Shown piece after piece: positions 28,183-36,120 of a DNA stretch of 64,000 nucleotides (position 1 is the stretch's first letter; every line of letters begins with the position of its first letter). The notes below the pieces were generated by a model. The model searched no databases. It saw nothing but the letters and a program-made list of their open reading frames with translations, and had not been told where the DNA came from. This DNA comes from Streptomyces barkulensis (lineage in GTDB: Bacteria; Actinomycetota; Actinomycetes; Streptomycetales; Streptomycetaceae). Position numbers and translations under genes: made by a program. The stretch is taken from assembly GCF_002843305.1 (NCBI RefSeq), contig NZ_PGSG01000104.1:124001-188000 (forward strand), written 5' to 3'.

Positions 28183-29709
28183 TCAGCGGTGGGTGGTGAT
28201 CCGGCCGAGCAGTGCCGCGGCGGTGGCGAGCAGGACGAGGGCGGCGGTGGCGCAGACGGCCGCCAGGACGGTGTCCGGCCCGGGCGGTCCGGGGTGGAGC
28301 CACAGCGGTGCGGCGGCGCAGAACGCGGCGGCGGCCGCCGTCACCGCCGCCGGGGTCCGGGCGGCGCCGAAGGCCTGGAGCAGCAGCCCGGTCCACAGCA
28401 CCGCGCCGAGGGCGAGGACGGCCGGCAGCCGGGCGGGGTCGGCGGGCGGTCCGCCCGGCCACAGCGCGGCGGTGGCCAGGACGAGGGCGGCCAGGGCGGC
28501 GAGGTAGCCGGCCAGGCACAGCCCCAGCGCCCCGGCTGCCCGCCACCGCAGGCCGGCGGCGGTGGAGCTGCGGGCGAGGGCGGCCAGCGCCAGGGAGCGG
28601 CAGCGGTACAGCAGCCACTCGGCCGCGCCCATGCTGAGGGAGAGGGCGACCACCACGGGTCCGGCCGGAGCCGCGCCCGCGCCGTGCCACAGCGTCCCGC
28701 CCAGGGCGGCCAGGGCGGTCAGCACCCCGCAGCCCAGGCCGAAGAGTCCGTAGGGCACGGACGCCCGCCGCGCGGGGAGCGTGCCGTCCGCCGCACCGGC
28801 CGCCGCCGCGCCGCCCGCCCCCGTCCCCTCGCGTACGGCCCGTACGGTCTCGCGCGCCGCCGCCGCCACCGCCGCGCAGACGGCGACGGCCGGCAGGGCG
28901 GCCCTCACCACCGCCTGCACCGCCGCCGGTACGGCCTCCGGCGGCAGCAGCGGCAGCGCCGCCGCGCCGAGTGCCAGGGGCAGCAGGGCGAGCAGCAGCA
29001 GCCGTTCCCGGCCCAGGACGAGCAGGACGGTGGCCGCCGCCAGGTAGACCGCCTGGCCCGCCGCGAAGAGCAGCGCGGCGCCGGGCGCCGGCAGTGGCGC
29101 CGCGGCCGCCAGGGCCGCCGCCAGGGCGATGGGCACCCCCGCCGGTGCGCCCGTCCGCAGTACCCGCCCCGCCGCCGCGCGTCCGCCCGCCGCCAGGGCG
29201 GCGTACGCGCGGTGGGCGAGCGCCTGGTTCCAGGCCCAGGCCGCGAGCGCGGAGGCGGCCAGCGCGCCCGTGCCGGCCGGGAGGCCGAGCCGGTCCGGCG
29301 GCCCGGTGAGGAAGGGTGCGGCCAGCGCGTAGCCGAGACCGGGGAGGGTGAACACCAGGCCGCGCAGCAGCGCGGTGCCCGGATCTCCCCGCCACGGGTC
29401 GGGGGCGGGCGGGGGCTCGGGGAAGGCGCGCGGCACCCGGGCGAACAGTTCGGCGGCGGCCTCGAAGGTGTCGCGGCGGCCGTAGCGGCGCTGGATCTGC
29501 TCGCCGGTCAGGCCCTCGGACTCCAGATGGGCCGCGATCTCGTCCGGGTGGACGGCCGCGGCGCACACCTCGGCCAGCTCCTCGGCCAGCGTGTCCAGCG
29601 GGTCGTCCGCCCAGCTCGGCCGCCGCCGGCTCCGGGCGGCCGGGGCGGTGCGGCCGGGTGACCCCGGTGGCGGGGGCGCGCCGGGGACGAGTCTGAGCGT
29701 CCCGCTCAC
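28183..29709 (-). CDS. 12-TM membrane protein in the PelG position, candidate polysaccharide exporter, 508 aa
   Basis: Residues about 1-115 are cytoplasmic and contain an acidic helical region (L-A-E-E-L-A-E-V, L-T-G-E-Q-I-Q-R-R-Y-G). From about 118 I count twelve hydrophobic segments to the C-terminus, as in MOP-superfamily PelG. GTG 29709 overlaps the stop of the PelF-like glycosyltransferase (GTGA), and pelF-pelG adjacency is conserved in Pel operons. I do not see a decisive PelG motif, so homology is inferred from topology and position; the protein has a longer N-terminal part than Pseudomonas PelG. Confidence 0.68.
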   Translation of the reverse strand: MSGTLRLVPGAPPPPGSPGRTAPAARSRRRPSWADDPLDTLAEELAEVCAAAVHPDEIAAHLESEGLTGEQIQRRYGRRDTFEAAAELFARVPRAFPEPPPAPDPWRGDPGTALLRGLVFTLPGLGYALAAPFLTGPPDRLGLPAGTGALAASALAAWAWNQALAHRAYAALAAGGRAAAGRVLRTGAPAGVPIALAAALAAAAPLPAPGAALLFAAGQAVYLAAATVLLVLGRERLLLLALLPLALGAAALPLLPPEAVPAAVQAVVRAALPAVAVCAAVAAAARETVRAVREGTGAGGAAAAGAADGTLPARRASVPYGLFGLGCGVLTALAALGGTLWHGAGAAPAGPVVVALSLSMGAAEWLLYRCRSLALAALARSSTAAGLRWRAAGALGLCLAGYLAALAALVLATAALWPGGPPADPARLPAVLALGAVLWTGLLLQAFGAARTPAAVTAAAAAFCAAAPLWLHPGPPGPDTVLAAVCATAALVLLATAAALLGRITTHR

Positions 29710-31214
29710 CGGGCGCCTCCCGAGGCTCCCGCGGCCAGTGCCATGGCCGGCGCCTGCGCTCCCGGTTCCCTGCCGGGAAAGGCGAGTTCGCGGTAGATGT
29801 CGCGGAAGGCGCTGATGGTCTGCCGGAGGGTGAACTGCTCGATCACCCGCAGCCGGGCGCCCTCGCCCATCCGCGCCCGCTCGCCGGGGTCCCTCAGCAG
29901 CCGCAGCGCGGCACGCGCCATGGCCTCCGGGTCGCGCGGCGGTACGACCAGCCCGCACTCCCCCACCGCCTCGCGCACTCCGCCCACGTCCGTGGAGACG
30001 GTGGCGCGTCCGCAGGACATGGCCTCGATCAGGGTGAAGGGGAAGCCCTCGCTGACGCTGGAGAGCATCACCGCGTTCCCGGCGGCGTAGGCGTCGCGGA
30101 TGTCCTCCACGCGCCCTTCGAAGGTCACGCCCCCGGCCGCCCCCAGCTCGGCGGCGAGGGCCTCCATGCTCGCCCGGTACGCCTCCGCGCCGCGCGGGGT
30201 GCCGCCGAAGACCCGCAGCCGGGCGGCGGGGATCTCCTTTCTGACCAGGGCGAAGGCCCGGATGAGGGTGGCCAGGTCCTTGATGGGGTCGATGCGCCCG
30301 GCCCAGCTCAGCGTCGGCTGCTCCGGTTCGGGTCCGGCGGGCGGGAACGCGGTGGGGTCGACGCCGTTGTAGACGGTGCGTATTCGCTCCGGCGGGGTGC
30401 CGCCGTGCTCCTCCCAGCGCCGGTTGTAGCGGTTGCCGGGGGTGACCAGCGCGGCGCACCGGTAGCCCTCCTCGGCCAGCAGCCGGTACAGGCCCAGCAG
30501 CAGTGCCTTGACCGGCCAGCGGTACGGTTCGGCGCGGCTGCCCAGATAGCGTTCGCGCAGGTAGACGCCGTGCTCGGTGAGCAGGAACGGTACGCCGTGG
30601 CGGTGGTGGGCCACCAGGGCCGGCAGGGTGGCCAGTCCGCCGCTGACCGCGTGGGCGACCCCGTCGGTGACCGGGGGCGCGGCCAGCGGGCGCAGGGCGT
30701 GCTCCAGCAGGTCGACGCCGGTCAGCGCGTCGTGCAGGGTCGGCCGGGCGGCGGCGGTGGTCAGGCGGGGCCGGTTCCACAGGCGGGCGAGGGCGCGGGC
30801 GGCGGCCTCGGTGCGCAGGGCGGGCGAGAGGGCGCCCCGGGAGGCGTAGCCGGCCATCGCGTGGAGTCCGGCGGGGAACAGTCCCTCGGACTCGGGGTCG
30901 AGGAGGGCGAGGAGGAATTCCTCCAGTGCGGTGAGGAAGCGGCGCAGTTCCCGGCCGCGCGGGGCCCGGCCGGGCGGGGGCGGACCCCACAGCGGCAGGG
31001 TGTGCGTCCGCCGTACGTGGGCGGGCGTCCGCCAGGCCGGGCGTTCGCGCCCGGTGCCGGTGACGGCGATGACGCGGAAGTCCACGTCGGGCATGCCGTT
31101 GACCAACTGGTCGCACCACACGCTGACTCCGCCGTGGCTGTGGGGATAGGTGCCCTCGGTGAGCAGGGTCACCGAGGGGGTGCCGAAGCGCGGTCCGGCC
31201 GGCTGCCTGTGCAT
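29706..31214 (-). CDS. PelF-type GT4 glycosyltransferase, 502 aa
   Basis: The start V-T-L-L-T-E-G-T-Y-P-H-S-H-G-G-V-S-V-W-C is the PelF hallmark, with V-S-G-G-L-A-T-L-P, L-L-T-E-H-G-V-Y-L-R-E-R, V-T-P-G-N-R-Y-N-R-R-W, V-Y-N-G-V-D-P, A-G-R-I-D-P-I-K-D-L and the E-x7-E motif S-E-G-F-P-F-T-L-I-E. Pseudomonas PelF polymerises from UDP-sugars; here it is the only glycosyltransferase in the block and so the likely polymerase, matching Gtb3 (GT4) of the fungal cluster. It is cytoplasmic, coupled to the 12-TM protein downstream and follows the deacetylase gene by 57 bp. Confidence 0.88.
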   Translation of the reverse strand: MHRQPAGPRFGTPSVTLLTEGTYPHSHGGVSVWCDQLVNGMPDVDFRVIAVTGTGRERPAWRTPAHVRRTHTLPLWGPPPPGRAPRGRELRRFLTALEEFLLALLDPESEGLFPAGLHAMAGYASRGALSPALRTEAAARALARLWNRPRLTTAAARPTLHDALTGVDLLEHALRPLAAPPVTDGVAHAVSGGLATLPALVAHHRHGVPFLLTEHGVYLRERYLGSRAEPYRWPVKALLLGLYRLLAEEGYRCAALVTPGNRYNRRWEEHGGTPPERIRTVYNGVDPTAFPPAGPEPEQPTLSWAGRIDPIKDLATLIRAFALVRKEIPAARLRVFGGTPRGAEAYRASMEALAAELGAAGGVTFEGRVEDIRDAYAAGNAVMLSSVSEGFPFTLIEAMSCGRATVSTDVGGVREAVGECGLVVPPRDPEAMARAALRLLRDPGERARMGEGARLRVIEQFTLRQTISAFRDIYRELAFPGREPGAQAPAMALAAGASGGAR

Positions 31215-31271
31215 GGCGGTTCGTTGTCTCCAGGAGGGTGGGGAAACGAGCGGTCCGGTGTCACGGGCGGG

Positions 31272-33545
31272 TCAGCGCGCGGCGGTGTCCCCGGGGCCGT
31301 AGGGCACGGGGTCCGTGGTTCCGGCGGGCACCTCGGTCTGCCCGGCGGGGTCCCTGAACCCCTGGGCGTCCGGGGTGAGCAGTCCGCAGACCTCCTCCAG
31401 GAGGCCGAGGAGGTCCAGCAGGCTCAGCAGTTCCGGAAGGCAGCGGGGGTCCTGCTCCTGCGGGGCGTCCGGCTCCTGGGGTTCCCCGGGAGCGCCGGGC
31501 AGGTCGAGGACCGTGCGCCCGTCGCCGCCGGGCTCGGCCCAGCCGGTGCGCAGGCCCGCGTAGGGCTCGCCGAAGGCCGGGGCGGAGTCGTCGAGGCCGT
31601 CGAGCCGCTGCACGGTCCCCTCCGGTGCGGTGAGGGGGACGTGCAGCCCGGCGGGGGCGTCGACGGTCACGGTGGAGCCGGTGCGGTGGGCGGTGATCTC
31701 CCCGGCGTCCAGCGCCGCGCGCCAGGCCGCGCGCTGCCGCATCTCCTGTCCGATGTCCCTCATCGGCAGGCTGACCATCGGGGTGTTCCCGGCGAACAGG
31801 TCCGCGTAGTCGTCCAGGATCCGGTCCAGGGCCGGGTAGGCGATGCGGTCCTCGGCGAGGTTGGACTGGTGGATGAAGTGCGGGCGCGGGTCGTTGCCCA
31901 TCACATGGCGCAGGGCGATCCGCGCCTCCAGGGGCACGATGTGGGACTCGTAGCCGGTGGAGATGTCCAGCGGGGCGTCCAGGCAGGTGGTGGTGGCCGG
32001 CGAGTCCTCGCACAGGCCGCTGCCGCCGTCGGAGCGCCGGGTGTAGATCCAGTTGTACTCGTCGACCTGCTCGGCGGTGCGCCCGGCGTTGTAGAAGATG
32101 TTCATCGGGTACCGGGGCACGGTCAGGGCGGGGCCGAGGGGGCGCTGGGCGGCCTCGCGGGAGGCGTCGGAGGCGATCCAGGTGACCCCGGTGGTGGTGA
32201 GCGAGGGGGCCAGGTTGGGGTTGTCCTGCGGCTGCTGCGGCAGGGTGACCAGGCCGGAGTGCTCGCCGGTGACCAGTTCCCGCTCGTCGACGGCCAGGTT
32301 GTTGCGGTCGGCCCAGGAGAGGTTGTTGTCGATCTGGGTGGTGATCAGGGCCCGGCTCTCCCAGCGGGTCTGCCCCTCCTCGTCGGTGGCGCACCGCCAC
32401 GGCACGACGGTCACGTCCTGGACGCAGCCCAGGAAGAGGTGGTTGTAGGTGTGGTTGATCCAGCGGTGCGAGGCCTGGTCGGCGAGCATCCGGGCGGCGA
32501 GCGGATCGGAGCCGTGCTCGGAGCGGTGAAGGTCGCTGCCGCCGCCGTTGAAGGCCATGTCCAGGGTGAAGCCGCGGTCGGCCGACCACTGGGCGGCGTG
32601 CGCGGCGTCCGCCTCGGTCATCCGGATCGGGTCGGTCTCCAGCCCGTCGTCGGCCCCGCCGCAGTCCACGTCGCCCGGGGTGCAGTTCAGTTCGGTGTGC
32701 CAGCGGTCGTCGGCGGCGAACACGTCGTCGACGTGGACGGCGAAGTGGTTGCGGTCCACGCCCAGGTGGACGCCCTGGGTGAGCCAGGCGACGATGCCGC
32801 GGGCCAGCAGCCGGTACTGCTGCTGGTGGCGGTTGTAGACGAAGGTGACGACCAGTTCGCTGCGGCCGTCGTGGGTGTACTCGCCCACCAGCGAGCCGCG
32901 CTCCTGACCGCCCGGGACGGGGGCGTCGACGTACGAGGTGAAGGAGGCGCCCTCGGGCGGGTCGGCGAGCGGCACCGACAGGTAGCCGTAACTCTCGTCC
33001 ACCTGCGGGTCGTTGTCCTCGAACGGCACCTTCCCGTCGAGGTAGCCGAACGGCCCGTCCCTGCCCGCCTCCGTGACCTGCGCCGTCTCGCCGTCCAGGG
33101 GGCCGGCGTAGCCCGTCTCCTGCGCCGGGTCCAGGCCCACGGCGGGACCGGCGTAGGTGTAGGCGTCCACCTGCCGGATGCCGAACTCCGCCTCGTACGC
33201 GGCGAGTGCGGCCATCTCCGCCGAGCCGGCGCCGAAGGGGTTCTCGTTGGGCAGCACCACGCCCTGGTACCTGGCGCGCGGGCGGCCGTCCACGGTGTCG
33301 CCGAGGAAGTCCTCGTCCACGGTCGGCCGGTCGTCGTCGGCGAGGTCGACGGTGGTGTAGGGCGTACCCGCGTCGCGCAGCGCCGCGGCGATCGCGTCGA
33401 CGGCGGGTCCGCCGTCGTCGACGACCAGGACGCGCAGGTCGATGCGGGGCGCGGGTTCCTCCGCCGCGGCCGGCGGCGCCGTCGTGAGCACCATCGGCAG
33501 GGCCGCGGCCAGGCAGGCCGCGGCGGTACGGATCGCATGCCTCAT
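31272..33545 (-). CDS. Secreted Agd3-like (CE18-type) polysaccharide deacetylase, 757 aa
   Basis: A signal peptide (1-28, ending A-A-A-E-E) is followed by a flavodoxin-like region (R-V-L-V-V-D-D, 38-44) and a beta-rich part, then the deacetylase barrel with the metal motifs H-V-D-D-V-F (271-276) and H-T-Y-N-H (365-369), Cys-rich loops, and R-Y-P-M-N-I-F-Y-N. This fits Agd3, the fungal galactosaminogalactan deacetylase that gives the polymer its positive charge. The C-terminus has a Pro-rich linker and a leucine-rich helix with two Cys (about 695-717), a possible anchor. The ATG at 33545 follows GGGGGGAG. First gene of the exopolysaccharide block. Confidence 0.8.
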   Translation of the reverse strand: MRHAIRTAAACLAAALPMVLTTAPPAAAEEPAPRIDLRVLVVDDGGPAVDAIAAALRDAGTPYTTVDLADDDRPTVDEDFLGDTVDGRPRARYQGVVLPNENPFGAGSAEMAALAAYEAEFGIRQVDAYTYAGPAVGLDPAQETGYAGPLDGETAQVTEAGRDGPFGYLDGKVPFEDNDPQVDESYGYLSVPLADPPEGASFTSYVDAPVPGGQERGSLVGEYTHDGRSELVVTFVYNRHQQQYRLLARGIVAWLTQGVHLGVDRNHFAVHVDDVFAADDRWHTELNCTPGDVDCGGADDGLETDPIRMTEADAAHAAQWSADRGFTLDMAFNGGGSDLHRSEHGSDPLAARMLADQASHRWINHTYNHLFLGCVQDVTVVPWRCATDEEGQTRWESRALITTQIDNNLSWADRNNLAVDERELVTGEHSGLVTLPQQPQDNPNLAPSLTTTGVTWIASDASREAAQRPLGPALTVPRYPMNIFYNAGRTAEQVDEYNWIYTRRSDGGSGLCEDSPATTTCLDAPLDISTGYESHIVPLEARIALRHVMGNDPRPHFIHQSNLAEDRIAYPALDRILDDYADLFAGNTPMVSLPMRDIGQEMRQRAAWRAALDAGEITAHRTGSTVTVDAPAGLHVPLTAPEGTVQRLDGLDDSAPAFGEPYAGLRTGWAEPGGDGRTVLDLPGAPGEPQEPDAPQEQDPRCLPELLSLLDLLGLLEEVCGLLTPDAQGFRDPAGQTEVPAGTTDPVPYGPGDTAAR

Positions 33546-34315
33546 CGGACGTTCTCCCCCCAGGACGGCCCCGTGCCTGCGGTGCCGCCCGGTGTCGAAG
33601 CGCGCGAACGCCCCGGCGGTGCCGGTGTCCGCGCGGACTGACTCCCCTTGTGGTGTGGCCGCGGTACCCGGGGCTCCCCTCCCCGGACGGCGTACGGCGG
33701 GCACTGCGGGCGGCCGGCCCGGCCGGGCTCCCGCAGGAGTTTCCCGGCGCTTCGGACGCCCACCGATATGGTGCGCCATCCCCGGGCCGTGTGAACGCCT
33801 CCGGGCCAAGTCGTCGGGCGTCGTTCGCCCTTCCGTGACCGGAATTCACCGGAGCGCAATCGTCCGTGTGCGCCCCCGTGGTGCCACCCGGGAGCCCGGC
33901 GCCGGTGCCGCACGCTGCATCGTCATTGGGGTGGACCAATGTCGATGCGACGTCCCACCCGATAGGGCATATGCGTATCTGATATTCATGGCGCCGGAAG
34001 TCGGCCGAATGCCAGCGGTCCGCTTCCGGAGACGATGGGGGCATTGATTCCGGTTCGCCCGGCCGGCTCCGGTACCTGCACGGTGCATCACCCCCTTCGC
34101 TGGACTCTCCCCCCTTCTTCCTGCCAACCTCTGTGCCGGCAGCGGCCGTTGCCGCCGGCCAGTCGCCCGTCCCGGCCGGATCGCGCACGGGTGGGCGGCA
34201 TGCGGTGCCGGACTTCCGGTGGACGGCCGGCGCCACTCCGGCCCGGTTCCGGCACGGCCCGCACCCCACCGGAGCCGCGGCCGCGACCGCCCACGACGCA
34301 CGAGGGGACCGCTCA
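33546..34315. promoter_or_regulatory. 770-bp divergent intergenic region
   Basis: No convincing gene lies here. It separates the exopolysaccharide block (minus) from the ImmA/IrrE-like pair (plus). The centre (33910-34040) is clearly richer in A/T than its surroundings (for example GGCATATGCGTATCTGATAT) and carries a 32-bp palindrome, as expected for regulated promoters. Confidence 0.6.
33917..33948. promoter_or_regulatory. 32-bp interrupted palindrome, candidate operator or hairpin
   Basis: GCATCGTCATTGG (33917-33929) and CCAATGTCGATGC (33936-33948) are inverted repeats with one mismatch position (T opposite T) and a 6-bp spacer. It is 372 bp upstream of the deacetylase start and 368 bp upstream of the metallopeptidase start. 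The regulator is unknown. Confidence 0.7.
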
Positions 34316-34879
34316 GTGAAGGAACGGGAACTGCGCCGGCGGTGCAGACGGCTGCTCAACGAACTGGGCATCCGGCCGCCCCTGGACGTGACCGAACTCT
34401 GCCGCCGCGTGGAGCTGCGGCGCGGCAGGCCCCTGAGGCTCGTGCCGCACCCGATCCCCGTTCCGGGCCCGTTCGGCATGTGGATCGGCGCCCCCGCGGC
34501 CGACTACATCGTCTACCAGCGGCAGACCAGCGGCGCCCACCAGCGCCACATCGTCCTGCACGAACTCGGCCACATGCTGGCCGACCACGGCGGCGGCCGC
34601 CCCGACCGCCACGAGGAGGAGCTGCTGACCGCGCTGCGCCGCGGCACCGAGCACCTCGCGCCCGGCGAGATCCCCGACCTCGACCTCGACCCGGGCCCGG
34701 TACGGCGGGCGCTGCGGCGCACCTCCTACGACAGCGCGCAGGAGCGGGAGGCCGAGACGGTGGCCACGATCATCCTGGAGTGGGCCTCGGTGCTGGACCA
34801 GGTGGCCCCGCGGTCGTCCGCCGGAGCCGCCGCGGAGCGTATCGGCGCCGCCCTCGGCGACCGGCTGGGGTGGCTGTGA
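34316..34879 (+). CDS. ImmA/IrrE-like (HELGH) metallopeptidase-domain protein, 187 aa
   Basis: The zinc-binding H-E-L-G-H (82-86) sits in R-H-I-V-L-H-E-L-G-H-M-L-A-D-H, preceded by the ImmA/IrrE strand D-Y-I-V-Y-Q-R-Q-T, with a later E-R-E-A-E-T-V-A-T helix that provides the third ligand. In streptomycetes such proteins often sit beside XRE regulators and MAB_1171c-like membrane proteins, and some cleave repressors. GTG 34316 follows GAGGGGA. No XRE gene is adjacent here. The downstream membrane-protein gene overlaps its stop. Confidence 0.8.
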   Translation: MKERELRRRCRRLLNELGIRPPLDVTELCRRVELRRGRPLRLVPHPIPVPGPFGMWIGAPAADYIVYQRQTSGAHQRHIVLHELGHMLADHGGGRPDRHEEELLTALRRGTEHLAPGEIPDLDLDPGPVRRALRRTSYDSAQEREAETVATIILEWASVLDQVAPRSSAGAAAERIGAALGDRLGWL

Positions 34880-36081
34880 GCCTGCTGCTGACCCTGTACG
34901 GAGTGGGCTCGCTCCTGGTGCTGGCCTGGATGGCCCGCCGGCTGGCGCGGGCGCCGCGCGACGTTCCGCTGTGGGCGGTGACCGGGCTAATCGCCTGCTG
35001 GGCCGCGGCGTACCCCTTCGGGCTGGCCGCGGACCGCGAGGAGGTGTTCCTGGGGCTGGCGCCCATGACGTCCCGGCTGATCCAGCACATCCTGGTGCTG
35101 ACCGCGGTCAACTGCATGGTCTGCTTCTACCTCTTCTCCGCGCTGGAGCCCGCACGGGCCCGCAGACGCGCCGGCTGGTACGCACTGGCGCTGATGGGCG
35201 CGGTGGCCGTCCTCATCGCCGCGGTGGCGGCCGCCCCCGAGGGCACCCGCACCCGGGACCACACCGTCACCGGCGTGGCGGTGTTCTTCGTGACGGCCGA
35301 CCTGTATCTCGCCGTCGGCTTCGCCCTGGGCTGGATGTGGTCCCGGCGCCACGCGCGCGTCGCCGAGCCCCGGCTGGCGCGCGGGCTGCGGATCACCTCG
35401 CTCGGCATGGCCGCGATCGTCGTGGCCGACGCCCTGTTCGTCCCGGCGGTACTGATGCGCTGGGCCGGGGGCGACGGCGCGCCCGCCTCGCTGGACACCG
35501 CGGGCGCCGCGGAGACGACGCTGGGCTGGTTCGCGGCGGTGTTCTTCCTGCTGCCGGGCATCGTGCTGATCCTGGCCGGCGTCACCTACCCGGCCGCGGT
35601 GATGCGGCTGACCGCACTGCGCGTGTGGTGGCGGCACCTGCGGGCGTACCGCGGGCTGGAACCGCTGTGGACGGCGCTGCACCGGCGGTTCCCCGAGGAC
35701 GCGCTGCACCGGGTGCCGGCGCGGCCCTGGCGTGACGCGCTGGGCCCGCGCGGGGTGCACCGCCGCTACTACCGGCGGGTCATCGAGTGCCGCGACGGAC
35801 TGGTCCGCATCAGCCCCTACCTCGCCGCGCCCGGCGACAGCGGAGGCTACGGGGGCGGCGAAGGGGGCGGCGACGGGGGCGGTGGCGCGATGCCGCCGGA
35901 GGAACGGCTCGCGTGGCGGCTGCGAGAGGCGCTGAGGGCTCATGCCGCGGGCCGTCCGGCCTCCACCCGCGCGGTGCCCGTGGCCGTACCGGCCGAGGGC
36001 GACCTGGACGCCGACGTGGAGCGCCTGCTGGCGCTGTCGCGGGCGCTGCGGGAGGTGGAGGCCGGGCGGGGCGCGGTGTGA
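34876..36081 (+). CDS. MAB_1171c-like polytopic membrane protein, 401 aa
   Basis: Seven hydrophobic segments occupy residues about 1-250 in the arrangement of the MAB_1171c family of putative transporters. The segment A-L-R-V-W-W-R-H-L-R-x-Y-R-x-L-x-P-L-W-x-A-L, which starts the cytoplasmic C-terminal domain, is the family signature, with Y-Y-R-R-V-I-E-C-R-D-G-L-V-R-I-S-P-Y after it. A Gly-rich loop (about 318-336) interrupts that domain. GTG 34876 overlaps the metallopeptidase stop, so the two are coupled and probably act together; the role is unknown. Confidence 0.78.
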   Translation: MSLLLTLYGVGSLLVLAWMARRLARAPRDVPLWAVTGLIACWAAAYPFGLAADREEVFLGLAPMTSRLIQHILVLTAVNCMVCFYLFSALEPARARRRAGWYALALMGAVAVLIAAVAAAPEGTRTRDHTVTGVAVFFVTADLYLAVGFALGWMWSRRHARVAEPRLARGLRITSLGMAAIVVADALFVPAVLMRWAGGDGAPASLDTAGAAETTLGWFAAVFFLLPGIVLILAGVTYPAAVMRLTALRVWWRHLRAYRGLEPLWTALHRRFPEDALHRVPARPWRDALGPRGVHRRYYRRVIECRDGLVRISPYLAAPGDSGGYGGGEGGGDGGGGAMPPEERLAWRLREALRAHAAGRPASTRAVPVAVPAEGDLDADVERLLALSRALREVEAGRGAV

Positions 36082-36120
36082 GGAGCCCGGGGCGAGGTGG
36101 ACGGCACAAGGGGCGGCCGG

